Notes: generated by a model from the sequence alone, not told the origin. Positions 6,108 to 13,055 are shown, numbered from the stretch's first letter. The stretch: DNA of 16,255 bases from an uncultured Campylobacter sp. (GCF_938045465.1 NZ_CALIBF010000136.1:1-16255), one strand, 5' to 3'. Made by a program: numbers and translations.

Positions 6108-7345
6108 GGCTTTATCAGCCAAAAAAGGGTTATCGCTACACTAGCGATACGATTTTTTTGTGGAATTTTATAAGAAGCTCAGGCGTGCGTAAAGCTGACG
6201 CAGCATCGCAAAATGGCTCTTGGGCGCTGGGCTGTGGCGCGGAATTTAAAGACGCGACAGATGGGGGCTTTAATGCGCAGTTTTGCGCTTCGGATTTCGC
6301 AGGCGGCGAAGCGGAATTTTGCGCCGAGGATTGCGCTTTTAGCGAAGAAGAGTCGCATACCGCTAACCATAGCGCGGAGAATGATCGCGATTTTGGAAGT
6401 AAGGGCTGCGCTGAACTTAAGGCGGAATTTAAAATGAAATTTCAAGCGGAATTTCAGGAGAAATTTCAAAGCGAGCGCTGTAAAAATTCCGATTTTCAAA
6501 ACGACGAAGCCTGGCATGCTTTAAAGCCTGATATCGCAAGCGGTGAAAATTTTAAATTTTGTGACGAGCAAATCGCGCAGTCTTTAGAATCTCAAAAGAC
6601 GCACGATAAAGATTTCGCGAGCAAATTTGAAGACGTCAAGGTGCGCGAGGATTTTGCTGCAGAGTGCTTGCGTGACGGCGGGTTTGCAGTTTTCGATGAG
6701 CGTAGTTTAAAAAGCGCTCTAAATCCGCGAGCGATATACGGCGACGTGCTGGATGTGGGCGCAGGATGTGGAATTTTAGGGCTTTTGCTAAAACGCGATT
6801 TTGAGAGCATCAATCTAAGCTTGCTAGAAATTCAAGAGCGAAATTTAGAAATCTTAAGGCTAAATTCTTTGCAAAACGATCTGTCTGCCGAGATTTTGCA
6901 CGCGGATTTTGCGGAATTTAAAAGCGAGAAGCGTTTTGACTTTATCGTCTCAAATCCGCCCTTTTATCGCGAGCGCATTTCGCTTAGCAAAGAGCCTCAT
7001 ATGGCGCTTAGTAAGAGCGCAGCAAGCCTTAGTCTACGGGATTTCGTGCGATCTGCGAATGCTCATCTTAAGCCTGGCGGCACACTTATTTTTTGCTACG
7101 AGGCGGGTAAGCTAGCTAAAATTTGCGAGCTTTTGGGCGAGTTTAGGCTAAATTTGACGAGGCTTGGTTTTGTCTATCCTGACATTTCAAAGCCCGCTAA
7201 GCTCGCGCTTTTGCAGGCTCGTAAGAACTCGCGCTCGCCCTGTGAGATCGCCCTTCCAATCTATGCTAGCGCGCACGGAAGGCGCACCGCACAAGCCCAC
7301 GCGATCTACAAAAGCGCGGATTTAACGAGCGTGGATTATGAGTGA
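6104..7345 (+). CDS. TrmN6-like tRNA1(Val) adenine-N6 methyltransferase with a large in-frame insertion
   Basis: Class I SAM-dependent methyltransferase of the TrmN6/YfiC type, expected to methylate A37 of tRNA-Val. The start MRLYQPKKGYRYTSDTIFLWNFI is the family N-terminus. The SAM-binding motif DVLDVGAGCG is at about 214-223, the acidic strand LSLLEIQERN follows, and NPPF (284-287) is the catalytic motif of adenine-N6 methylases. The family is usually 230-240 residues; this one is 413. Nearly all the extra length (about residues 28-205) lies between the first helix and the SAM motif. It is low complexity, rich in A, E, F, K and C, with AEFKMKFQAEF and EKFQSE repeats. The frame stays open and the catalytic parts are intact, so an active enzyme with an extended loop is possible. 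It overlaps the genes on both sides. Confidence 0.8.
   Translation: MRLYQPKKGYRYTSDTIFLWNFIRSSGVRKADAASQNGSWALGCGAEFKDATDGGFNAQFCASDFAGGEAEFCAEDCAFSEEESHTANHSAENDRDFGSKGCAELKAEFKMKFQAEFQEKFQSERCKNSDFQNDEAWHALKPDIASGENFKFCDEQIAQSLESQKTHDKDFASKFEDVKVREDFAAECLRDGGFAVFDERSLKSALNPRAIYGDVLDVGAGCGILGLLLKRDFESINLSLLEIQERNLEILRLNSLQNDLSAEILHADFAEFKSEKRFDFIVSNPPFYRERISLSKEPHMALSKSAASLSLRDFVRSANAHLKPGGTLIFCYEAGKLAKICELLGEFRLNLTRLGFVYPDISKPAKLALLQARKNSRSPCEIALPIYASAHGRRTAQAHAIYKSADLTSVDYE
6185..6715 (+). repeat. Repeat-built insertion inside the methyltransferase gene
   Basis: This stretch codes for the extra residues and is packed with AATT-centred words in a GCG context: gcgcggaatttaaag at 6238, gcggaattttgcgcc at 6312, gcggaatttaaaatg at 6422. 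Two 24-base units lie in tandem at 6422-6445 and 6446-6469; they share gcggaattt and aaatttcaa and differ at four central positions. The pattern suggests growth by local duplication of short words that keep the frame open. Confidence 0.65.
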
Positions 7346-7697
7346 GTTTGGCTTTAGCTTTGATGCGAGCGCGTGTGAGCGCTGCGGCGGCAAGTGCTGC
7401 ACGGGAGAGAGCGGCTACATCTGGATAGATGAGAGCGAGATTGCGGCGCTGGCGGTAAAATTTAAAATTTCGCCCGCAAGGATTAAAGAAATTTATTTAC
7501 AAAAAATAGGCGCTAAATTTAGCGTAAAAGAAAAGCCCTTTGAAGGCGGCTTAGCGTGCGTATTTTTTGACGAGGCGCAGCGCAACTGCGGGATTTACGA
7601 GCTGCGCCCGAAGCAGTGCCGCAGCTTTCCGTTTTGGGAATATTTTAAAACGCATACTAAAGAATTGGAGGAAGAATGTATCGGGGTAAGGTTTTAA
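7338..7697 (+). CDS. YkgJ-family cysteine-cluster protein
   Basis: A small 119-residue protein with the cysteine pattern of the YkgJ/UPF0153 family: C14-x2-C17-x3-C21-C22 near the N-terminus (CERCGGKCC), then CVFF in the middle, a further cysteine (RNCGIYELRPKQCRSFPFW) and the family's R-P-x-x-C-R-x-F-P-x-W ending. The cysteines are thought to bind a metal or iron-sulfur cluster; the function is not established. Start and stop overlap its neighbours: the ATG lies eight bases inside the methyltransferase gene and the next gene's ATG lies 22 bases inside this one. The C. jejuni counterpart sits in the same order, which suggests a conserved coupling, perhaps with RNA modification. Confidence 0.8.
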   Translation: MSEFGFSFDASACERCGGKCCTGESGYIWIDESEIAALAVKFKISPARIKEIYLQKIGAKFSVKEKPFEGGLACVFFDEAQRNCGIYELRPKQCRSFPFWEYFKTHTKELEEECIGVRF

Positions 7698-9493
7698 GCG
7701 GAATTTTAATCGCGGCGATGATTTTAGCGCCGCAGTATCTAAGTGCGGAAAGTGGGACGAATGCTGCAGCGGCGAAGCAGTCCGTTACGGATAAAAAGGC
7801 GTCTGATAAGAATTCCAGCATTGGCACAAAAAACGGTGCAAAAGATGCAATTAAAAAGAGCTTGATAAATCGCGGTGTAAGCGCTAAAAGTATAACCAAA
7901 GAAAAGCTAAATCACGCGATGCGAGCGCAAGAGGACGCCGAGTTAAATTTCGATTTGCTTACAGCTTTGGAGCTACTGCATAAAGATCCCGTCGCATCGA
8001 TGTTTTTATACGAAAAGGCATACAATAAAACGGGCTCGTCCGTTTATTTGTTAGAGGCGCTAAAGACTGCTTTTGCGATCAAAGATCGTAAAAATACGGC
8101 GCGCTATTTAAAGCTCGGCGAAAAGAGCCTAAGCTCAGACTCTGAGTATCTGCGAGTAAAAATCGGCTACTACTTAGGCATTAAAGATAATCTAAATGCC
8201 AATACTGCTGCTCTTAAGCTAGTCACCGTAGATCCCGTTTCGCGTAGTTACGCGATCTTAGCAGCGACATATTATGCGATGGAGAATTTTACTTTAGCCA
8301 AAACCTATTTCGAAAAAGCCTATGAGCTAGACAAAACCGACGAAAATCTCATCAGATTATGCGACGTGTTGCTAAATAAACTCGATGATTCAGATGGAGC
8401 GATCCGCATCATCGAAACGCATAGGCGCATCTACGGCTGCGCCCAGGGTATGGCGTGCGAGCTGCTAGCTGATGTGTATCGCGCGAATAAGCGCTATTTG
8501 GATGTCGCTAAGATCGATGAAGCGCTGTATGAAGCCAAAGGGGATAATAAATTCTTGGACGATATGATAGCGATTTATTACTACTCAAACGACTTTGATA
8601 AAATAATCGAGCTTTTGAAAAAATACGACTACAAGCGCGAGCTTCTAATCGATGCCTACGCGCATAAGAAAGACTATAAAACCGCGATTAAAATGGCACG
8701 CGATGAGTTTATGAAGACCAAAAATTACGACTTTTTGGCGATCGAGGCGATCTACGAATATGAAAGTGCGGGCAAAAATGTGGACGCCAAAACCCTATCT
8801 AGCGTAGTGGCAAAATTTGAAAATATCGCGCCGCAGCTTAAAGACCCCGTGCATCTAAACTACTACGGCTACATCTTAATAGATCACGATTTGGACGTTC
8901 GCAAGGGCATCGAGCTCGTCCGCCGCGCCCTGCAAAAAGACCCCGACTCGCCGTATTATCTGGACTCGCTTGCTTGGGGATACTACAAGCTTGGCGAGTG
9001 CGACAAGGCTAAAAATGAAATGGCTAAGATCAAAGACGCAGAATTTTTTAATTCCCCCGAAGGCAAAGAGCATTTGGAGGCGATCGATGCGTGCGCCGCG
9101 GGCACAGGCGTAGCGCCGCAGAATTCTATATCGCAAAATCCCACTACGATAAAAGGCTCCGCGCCGAAAGATCAGGCGCCGCAAAGCCCGGCAATAAAAA
9201 CTCCTTCGCCTAATTCCATAAAATCTACGGCGCCCGAAAGCTCTGCGTTAGATTCCGCACGTCCGAGCTCCGCTGCAACGCGTGATTTAACGCCAAAAGA
9301 CTCCGCTTCGCAAAATTCTGCTGGGTCTGCAAATTCCGCGGCTTCTGAAAATTTTGCGACGCCTATAAATTCCGCCGCGCAGAATTCTGCCTCGTCAAGA
9401 CAAAATTCCGTATCGAGGCAGGATTTTATGCCAGAGCAAAATTCTACGTCGAAAGAGCCCACCGGCTCTAAAATCCAGACACCAAAGCAGTAG
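7676..9493 (+). CDS. Secreted TPR-repeat protein with a low-complexity tail
   Basis: 605 residues. The start at 7676 is chosen because GGAGGAAG sits just before it and it yields a clean signal peptide (MYRGKVLSGILIAAMILAPQYLSA), though that means a 22-base overlap with the previous gene. No lipobox cysteine is seen, whereas the C. jejuni relative is annotated, from memory, as a lipoprotein. Residues about 90-470 form helical TPR-like pairs, clearest in SYAILAATYYAMENFTLAKTYFEKAYELD and DSPYYLDSLAWGYYKLGECDKAKNEM. Such proteins act as scaffolds in the envelope; the partner is unknown. From about residue 480 the sequence becomes Ser/Ala/Asn/Gln/Pro rich (SAAQNSASSRQNS) with repeated AQNS or SQNS words, likely disordered. 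It is followed two bases later by trpC. Confidence 0.75.
   Translation: MYRGKVLSGILIAAMILAPQYLSAESGTNAAAAKQSVTDKKASDKNSSIGTKNGAKDAIKKSLINRGVSAKSITKEKLNHAMRAQEDAELNFDLLTALELLHKDPVASMFLYEKAYNKTGSSVYLLEALKTAFAIKDRKNTARYLKLGEKSLSSDSEYLRVKIGYYLGIKDNLNANTAALKLVTVDPVSRSYAILAATYYAMENFTLAKTYFEKAYELDKTDENLIRLCDVLLNKLDDSDGAIRIIETHRRIYGCAQGMACELLADVYRANKRYLDVAKIDEALYEAKGDNKFLDDMIAIYYYSNDFDKIIELLKKYDYKRELLIDAYAHKKDYKTAIKMARDEFMKTKNYDFLAIEAIYEYESAGKNVDAKTLSSVVAKFENIAPQLKDPVHLNYYGYILIDHDLDVRKGIELVRRALQKDPDSPYYLDSLAWGYYKLGECDKAKNEMAKIKDAEFFNSPEGKEHLEAIDACAAGTGVAPQNSISQNPTTIKGSAPKDQAPQSPAIKTPSPNSIKSTAPESSALDSARPSSAATRDLTPKDSASQNSAGSANSAASENFATPINSAAQNSASSRQNSVSRQDFMPEQNSTSKEPTGSKIQTPKQ
9109..9490 (+). repeat. 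AATT-centred short repeats coding the TPR protein's tail
   Basis: Words of the form gcRMAATTCYgc recur: gcgcagaattct, cgcaaaattctgc, gcaaattccgcgg, aaattccgccg, gcgcagaattctgc, caaaattccg, gcaaaattctacg. Read in this frame they give QNS/ANS motifs. The same kind of word builds the insertion in the methyltransferase gene, there read as AEF. Confidence 0.55.
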
Positions 9494-9495
9494 CG

Positions 9496-10296
9496 ATGAT
9501 TTTGGATGAAATTTTAAAACGCACTCGAGAGGATCTCGCGCTTCGCAAAGAAAGGCTGCCCGAGGATCTGCTCGGCCGCTCGCTAAGCGCCAATCCTTAC
9601 GAGCCGCGCGACGTCATAAGCGCGCTTAGAAGCGACGAGAAGGATCCGCTGCGCATCATCGCCGAGATCAAAAAGGCAAGCCCGAGCAAGGGGGTCATCC
9701 GCGAGGATTTTGAGCCGCTAAGCCTTGCGGTGGAGTACGAAAATGCAGGTGCGAGCGCCTTTTCGGTGCTTACCGAGCCGCATTATTTCAGAGGCGATTT
9801 GGAGTTTATCCCGCAGATCCGCCGCTACACTCGCACGCCCATCTTGCGCAAGGATTTCATCGTTGATCGTTATCAGGTTCTCGAAGCGCTGGTTTACGGC
9901 GCGGATTTTATACTGCTGATCGCCAAAGCGCTTGAGCGCAAGGAGCTAAGAGAGCTGCTCGAGTTTGCCCGCAGGCTGGGGCTTCGGGCGCTGTGCGAGA
10001 TCCACGATAAGGACGATCTGAAAAAGGCGGTCTTCGCAGGTGCGGGTATTGTCGGCATCAACCATCGAAATTTAGAGACTTTCGAGGTCGATACGAGCCT
10101 GAGCGAGCGGCTGATCCCGCTGATTCCAAACGGCAAGATCATCGTCGCCGAAAGCGGTCTGCACTCGCACGAGCAGCTTAAAAGCCTGCACGAGGCGGGC
10201 GTCGATGCGTTTTTGATCGGCGAGCATTTTATGCGCCAAAATGACGTCGGCGCGGCACTGCGTGAGATAAAGTTCGGCGCGGGCGGCAAAATTTAA
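9496..10296 (+). CDS. trpC: Indole-3-glycerol phosphate synthase
   Basis: Catalyses ring closure of CdRP to indole-3-glycerol phosphate in tryptophan synthesis. It has 266 residues, the normal size for the monofunctional enzyme. It has the N-terminal MILDEILKRTREDLALRK, the first barrel strand with IIAEIKKASPSKGVI (catalytic Lys, phosphate contacts), SAFSVLTEPHYF-x-GD, PILRKDFIVDRYQV (catalytic Lys), ALCEIHDKDDL, VGINHRNLETFEVD and the C-terminal phosphate-binding AESGLHS and LIGEHFM. All key motifs are present. It is the last gene of the run and the only trp gene visible here; placement next to a TPR protein and before a HIT gene matches C. jejuni. Confidence 0.95.
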   Translation: MILDEILKRTREDLALRKERLPEDLLGRSLSANPYEPRDVISALRSDEKDPLRIIAEIKKASPSKGVIREDFEPLSLAVEYENAGASAFSVLTEPHYFRGDLEFIPQIRRYTRTPILRKDFIVDRYQVLEALVYGADFILLIAKALERKELRELLEFARRLGLRALCEIHDKDDLKKAVFAGAGIVGINHRNLETFEVDTSLSERLIPLIPNGKIIVAESGLHSHEQLKSLHEAGVDAFLIGEHFMRQNDVGAALREIKFGAGGKI

Positions 10297-10454
10297 ATTT
10301 GGCCCGTTTGATCGCGCAGGCTTAAACCCGAAGCGAGCGGTTAAATTTAGCGAACGGAGTGAAATTTTAAGGCAGTAAATTTTAAAATTCGTAAAATTCG
10401 GCGGACTTTAAAATTTAAAGGCTCTTTAAATTTAGCGCGGCGGCGCAATTTAAT

Positions 10455-10531
10455 ATAGCATGCTGCGTAAGCCTCCACGTTGCGCTTTGGCATCGTGAGT
10501 TTGTTATTGCGCGCCGTGCGAGCGGCTACGG
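10455..10531 (+). repeat. Imperfect ~75-bp intergenic repeat, copy A
   Basis: About 74 bases, starting gcatgctgcgtaagc and passing through gcgctttggcatcg and gagtttgttattgcg, align without a gap to 11045-11118 (copy B). Roughly three quarters of positions are identical by eye. Most differences in the right half are transitions. Confidence 0.65.
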
Positions 10532-10749
10532 AGTGAGGTTTAAATTTATGCATTTCGTTTGTATGGCTTTCCGTCGCATCACGAGATGGTGCAAAAAGCG
10601 CGGGTTTAAATTTGGCCTTGCGTTTGCGAAGCTTCGCGCGCGGTTGCTCTTGTAACATTGAGCGCCGAGAATTGCGCGTCTATCGTAATGCCTTGTATGT
10701 CTAGCGCGCGCTCTCAAACTCAGTATTGGCGATTGTATGGCGCCGTAAA

Positions 10750-10910
10750 TTTAATCACAGCTCGCGATCAAGCCTCCCAGAGGAGCTTGCGCGTGCGATA
10801 ACTGCGCAAAGCGAGCTACCACAAAAGCGGACGGTGTAGGGGCTTAGCAGGGCTGTGATACCCTGCAATACGACGCGATTAAGCCGCAGCTGCAATACAG
10901 CTGCGCCGTG
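10750..10910 (+). other. Cluster of four strong hairpins, possible structured RNA
   Basis: Four stems occur in succession: AAG-(c)-CTCC/GGAGCTT at 10770-10788 with loop caga; TTGCGC/GCGCAA at 10787-10792 and 10104+700 (10804-10809); GCAGGG/CCCTGC at 10847-10852 and 10861-10866; and CGCAGCTG/CAGCTGCG at 10885-10905 with a five-base loop. The first two share bases, so they are alternatives or stack in different folds. I do not recognise a known RNA family. No promoter or terminator is clear. Confidence 0.35.
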
Positions 10911-10961
10911 ACCGCACCGCGTTAAATTTTACCACGTGTTGCGATGGTGATTGCAGCGCAG

Positions 10962-11033
10962 GTTTGGCATCGCGTACCGCGCCTGTGAGTGCGTCAAAGT
11001 TTTATTATAATGCGCCGCGCAAACGACTGCGTA
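10962..11033 (+). repeat. Imperfect intergenic repeat, partial copy C
   Basis: It begins gtttggcatcgcg like the other copies, diverges, then ttattataatgcgccgcg and caaacgactgcg align to the right half of copy B with six differences in thirty. It lies immediately upstream of copy B, giving a tandem arrangement. Confidence 0.5.
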
Positions 11034-11040
11034 GATTAGA

Positions 11041-11118
11041 TATTGTATGCCGCGTAGGCGTACGTGCTACGCTTTGGCATCGCGAGCTTGTTATCGCACG
11101 CCGCGCAAACGGCTGCGA
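11041..11118 (+). repeat. Imperfect ~75-bp intergenic repeat, copy B
   Basis: Contains gtatgccgcgtaggc, acgctttggcatcgcgagc, ttgttatcgcacgcc and gcgcaaacggctgcg. It aligns gap-free with copy A about 590 bases upstream, and its right half with copy C. No frame through it is conserved between copies, so it is probably not coding. Confidence 0.65.
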
Positions 11119-11162
11119 TGCGGACTTAGACGCTATGTTTGCCGCGCGATGAGTGTCTGCCA

Positions 11163-11210
11163 AATGCGCACTAATGCTCGCCGCGGGCTTTGATCCGCAG
11201 AGTGCGCATT
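11163..11210. repeat. Inverted repeat / hairpin
   Basis: AATGCGCACT (11163-11172) and AGTGCGCATT (11201-11210) are perfect 10-base complements. The loop contains a smaller GCGG/CCGC stem. It is not followed by a T-run, so it is not a standard terminator. Confidence 0.5.
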
Positions 11211-11407
11211 GCGCCGAAGCGCCCCGCGATTGCAAAGCATGTCGCGCCCTGCCACGTGCATAGCTCCGCATCGTGCGAGCAAGCGCGGGCTACGTAAATT
11301 TAAAATTTTATGAAATTTAGAAGTTTTAAATTCCAAATTTCATAGAATTTTGCGAAACGCAAATTTTAAAATTCCATAGAATTTTGGAATTTCGGAAAGG
11401 AAAAGAG

Positions 11408-11896
11408 ATGGATTATCTTTGCGCCCCTTGGCGAAGCGAGTATTTTACCGAAAAAAGAAGCGGCTGTCCCTTCTGCGACGCGGCGGCGGATGCGGCGTTT
11501 GACGATCGCAACGGCGTACTTTTTCGCGCGCAGCACTGCTTTGGGGTGATGAACCTCTACCCATATAGCCCGGGCGCGTTTATGGTAATACCATACGAGC
11601 ACGCAGATAATATCGAGTGCCTTAGCGACGATGCGTGGGCGGAGATGAGCCGCTACGTGCGCGCCGGAGTGGGGATTTTAAAGCGCACGCTGGGCGCAAA
11701 CGGCGTAAATATCGGCATGAACCTCGGCGCCGCCGCGGGTGCAGGCATAGCCGAGCACGTGCACTATCATCTCGTACCGCGGTGGCAGCGCGATACAAAT
11801 TTCATCACGACGATAGCAAACGTCCGCGTAAACGGCGTTTCTTTCGCCCCGCTTTTCGAGAAGCTAAAATCTGCTTACGCGGAAATCAAAATTTAA
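11408..11896 (+). CDS. HIT-family nucleotide-binding protein
   Basis: 162 residues from the ATG at 11408, chosen because GGAAAGGA lies just upstream; a TTG eight codons earlier would place the ribosome binding site inside the gene. The protein has an N-terminal zinc-ribbon-like CPFC, the FGVMNLYPYSPGAFMVIPYEHADNI segment and the histidine triad AEHVHYHLVPRW near residues 115-126, the nucleotide-binding and catalytic site. Family members hydrolyse nucleoside phosphoramidates, dinucleoside polyphosphates or similar. NxGxxAGAGIAEHVHYHLVPR is a common pattern for the branch related to diadenosine tetraphosphate phosphorylase. It follows trpC in C. jejuni as well, but here a 1.1-kb spacer separates them. 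Confidence 0.9.
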   Translation: MDYLCAPWRSEYFTEKRSGCPFCDAAADAAFDDRNGVLFRAQHCFGVMNLYPYSPGAFMVIPYEHADNIECLSDDAWAEMSRYVRAGVGILKRTLGANGVNIGMNLGAAAGAGIAEHVHYHLVPRWQRDTNFITTIANVRVNGVSFAPLFEKLKSAYAEIKI

Positions 11897-11910
11897 AACG
11901 GAGGATTGAG

Positions 11911-12245
11911 ATGATTTTAGTTACGGCAAAAAAGAATAAAAAATGGGGCTTTATAGATCAAGCCGGCAAAGAAATTATTCCTTATATCTATGATGACGTA
12001 CGTATTTTGGTGATGCTATATCTGATATATACGATTAAGTTATATATTGCAAAAAAAAGGGGGGGGTATGTTAAAGTCAAAAAGAGAATCAATGGGGATT
12101 GCTCTATGATGAGGATAATGAAATTTTAAAGCTGATGTTTTACGAAGAGGCAGAACTTGTGAAAGTTTTAAGTGGCGACTAGGTTAAAATTAATCTGGGC
12201 GATCGCAAAACTATCGTCGATAGAAACGATAAAATAATATTTTAA
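11911..12245 (+). pseudogene. Decayed WG-repeat protein gene
   Basis: It begins with GGAGG and ATG 14 bases after the HIT gene and reads MILVTAKKNKKWGFIDQAGKEIIPYIYDDV, a textbook WG repeat. The frame then shifts near 12000 (YFGDAISDIYD in a second frame), returns near 12035, runs through an A8G8 tract, and shifts again at the A5 run 12079-12083 into a frame reading ENQWGLLYDEDNEILKLMFYEEAELVKVLSGD, a second repeat. After a TAG at 12180-12182 it continues VKINLGDRKTIVDRNDKIIF to a TAA at 12243-12245. The pieces add up to a short two- or three-repeat protein of about 110 residues. WG-repeat proteins are often surface, secreted or toxin-associated; no role can be given here. Either the gene is dead or some of the shifts are sequencing errors in homopolymers. 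Confidence 0.75.
12051..12066 (+). repeat. A8G8 homopolymer tract
   Basis: Eight A followed by eight G within the WG-repeat gene. Poly-G runs of this length are the classic slippage sites of phase-variable genes in Campylobacter. In the present sequence changing the tract length alone would not restore the downstream frame, because a TAA follows almost at once in one of the alternative frames. Confidence 0.6.
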
Positions 12246-12260
12246 ATTTAAGGAGAAAAA

Positions 12261-13031
12261 ATGTGTTTTAGTGAAGAAGAAAATAACGAACGCCGCATTA
12301 TTAGGGAGTTAGATAATGAGGGATTAATAAATCATTTAAAAATTGGGTTAAAAAATGCTTCTAGAGGGGAAGGATTTATTGGCTATAAATATACGAGAGA
12401 GAGGGTTCTTGGCATACCAGAGTTAGAAAATCTTGTGCCATGGTTTTTAAAACATTGTGAAAATATTGAAAGTTTTTATACTTTTATAAAAAAAGACCGT
12501 GGTTATAAAGAAAGAGAAGAATATATAGACAAAGAATTTAATCCTATAAACGCTATTTTAAAAGAAAATATAGCTTTTGATAATAGATATATACAAGATA
12601 CATGGCAAAAAGCTCTAGAAAGATTATCTGGTGATCCTGAAGGGGCCATAACATCGTCAAGGACATTATTGGAAAGCATATTAAAGTATATTTTAAAGGA
12701 TCAAAAAATTGATTTTAATGAAAAGAATAGTAGCTTGCACGATCTATATAAAAAAGTTAGTGAAATTTTAGATTTTGCGCCAGAAAAATACCAAGAAGAA
12801 TCTTTCAAGCAGATTTTGGGCGGTATGAGTGCAATTATAAGCGGTATAGGTGAAGTTCGAAATAAAGCTGGTGACGGCCACGGAAGACCTGAAGATTATG
12901 AAAAGGCGCAAAAAAGGCATGCTGAGTTTTTGGTGTGGAATGCTGGGGGTATGGGTATGTTTATATTTAAGACATATAAGGAAAAATTTAATGTAGGTTT
13001 TAGTAGCTCAAATTTTAAAATAAATTTTTGA
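12261..13031 (+). CDS. Abortive-infection family protein (Abi_C-type C-terminal domain)
   Basis: 256 residues, with AAGGAG before the ATG. The C-terminal half matches the Abi_C domain of phage-defence proteins: WQKALERLSGDPEGAITSSR with TLLESILKYIL (114-145), LYKKVSEILDFAPEKY (162-177) and FKQILGGMSAIISGIGEVRNKAGDGHG (182-208), then a helix with HAEFLVW. R200-x6-H207 (RNKAGDGH) resembles the R-x4-6-H catalytic motif of HEPN ribonucleases, so RNA cleavage is a reasonable guess but an inference. The N-terminal half (1-110), charged and helical with a G-x-G-Y-K-Y patch, is not recognised and may be the sensor. The gene is much more AT-rich than its neighbours and sits between a dead WG gene and ribBA, suggesting acquisition. 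No partner toxin or antitoxin gene is adjacent. Confidence 0.75.
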   Translation: MCFSEEENNERRIIRELDNEGLINHLKIGLKNASRGEGFIGYKYTRERVLGIPELENLVPWFLKHCENIESFYTFIKKDRGYKEREEYIDKEFNPINAILKENIAFDNRYIQDTWQKALERLSGDPEGAITSSRTLLESILKYILKDQKIDFNEKNSSLHDLYKKVSEILDFAPEKYQEESFKQILGGMSAIISGIGEVRNKAGDGHGRPEDYEKAQKRHAEFLVWNAGGMGMFIFKTYKEKFNVGFSSSNFKINF

Positions 13032-13055
13032 TGATTTTATTGATGAGGAGAGATA

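Larger units (their letters stand above)
10297..11407. other. 1.1-kb intergenic region without a convincing gene
   Basis: All open frames here are short, arginine/alanine/cysteine rich and lack ribosome binding sites. The first 150 bases and the last 120 are full of AATT words (taaattttaaaattcg, ctttaaaatttaaagg). The middle holds the imperfect repeats and hairpins annotated separately. A 10-base inverted repeat, TATGAAATTT (11309-11318) and AAATTTCATA (11335-11344), lies before the HIT gene. Confidence 0.6.

Noticed and set aside
10964..11152. Possible small gene in the intergenic spacer
   Set aside because: No ribosome binding site, odd Arg/Ala/Cys composition, and it runs across the imperfect repeats without frame conservation between copies.
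11384..11407. TTG start eight codons upstream for the HIT gene
   Set aside because: The Shine-Dalgarno GGAAAGGA lies between the TTG and the ATG at 11408, so the ATG is the better start.
12051..12066. Phase-variable switch controlled solely by the A8G8 tract
   Set aside because: Other frame breaks at ~12000, ~12035 and 12079-12083 and a TAG at 12180 mean that changing the tract length alone does not give an intact protein.
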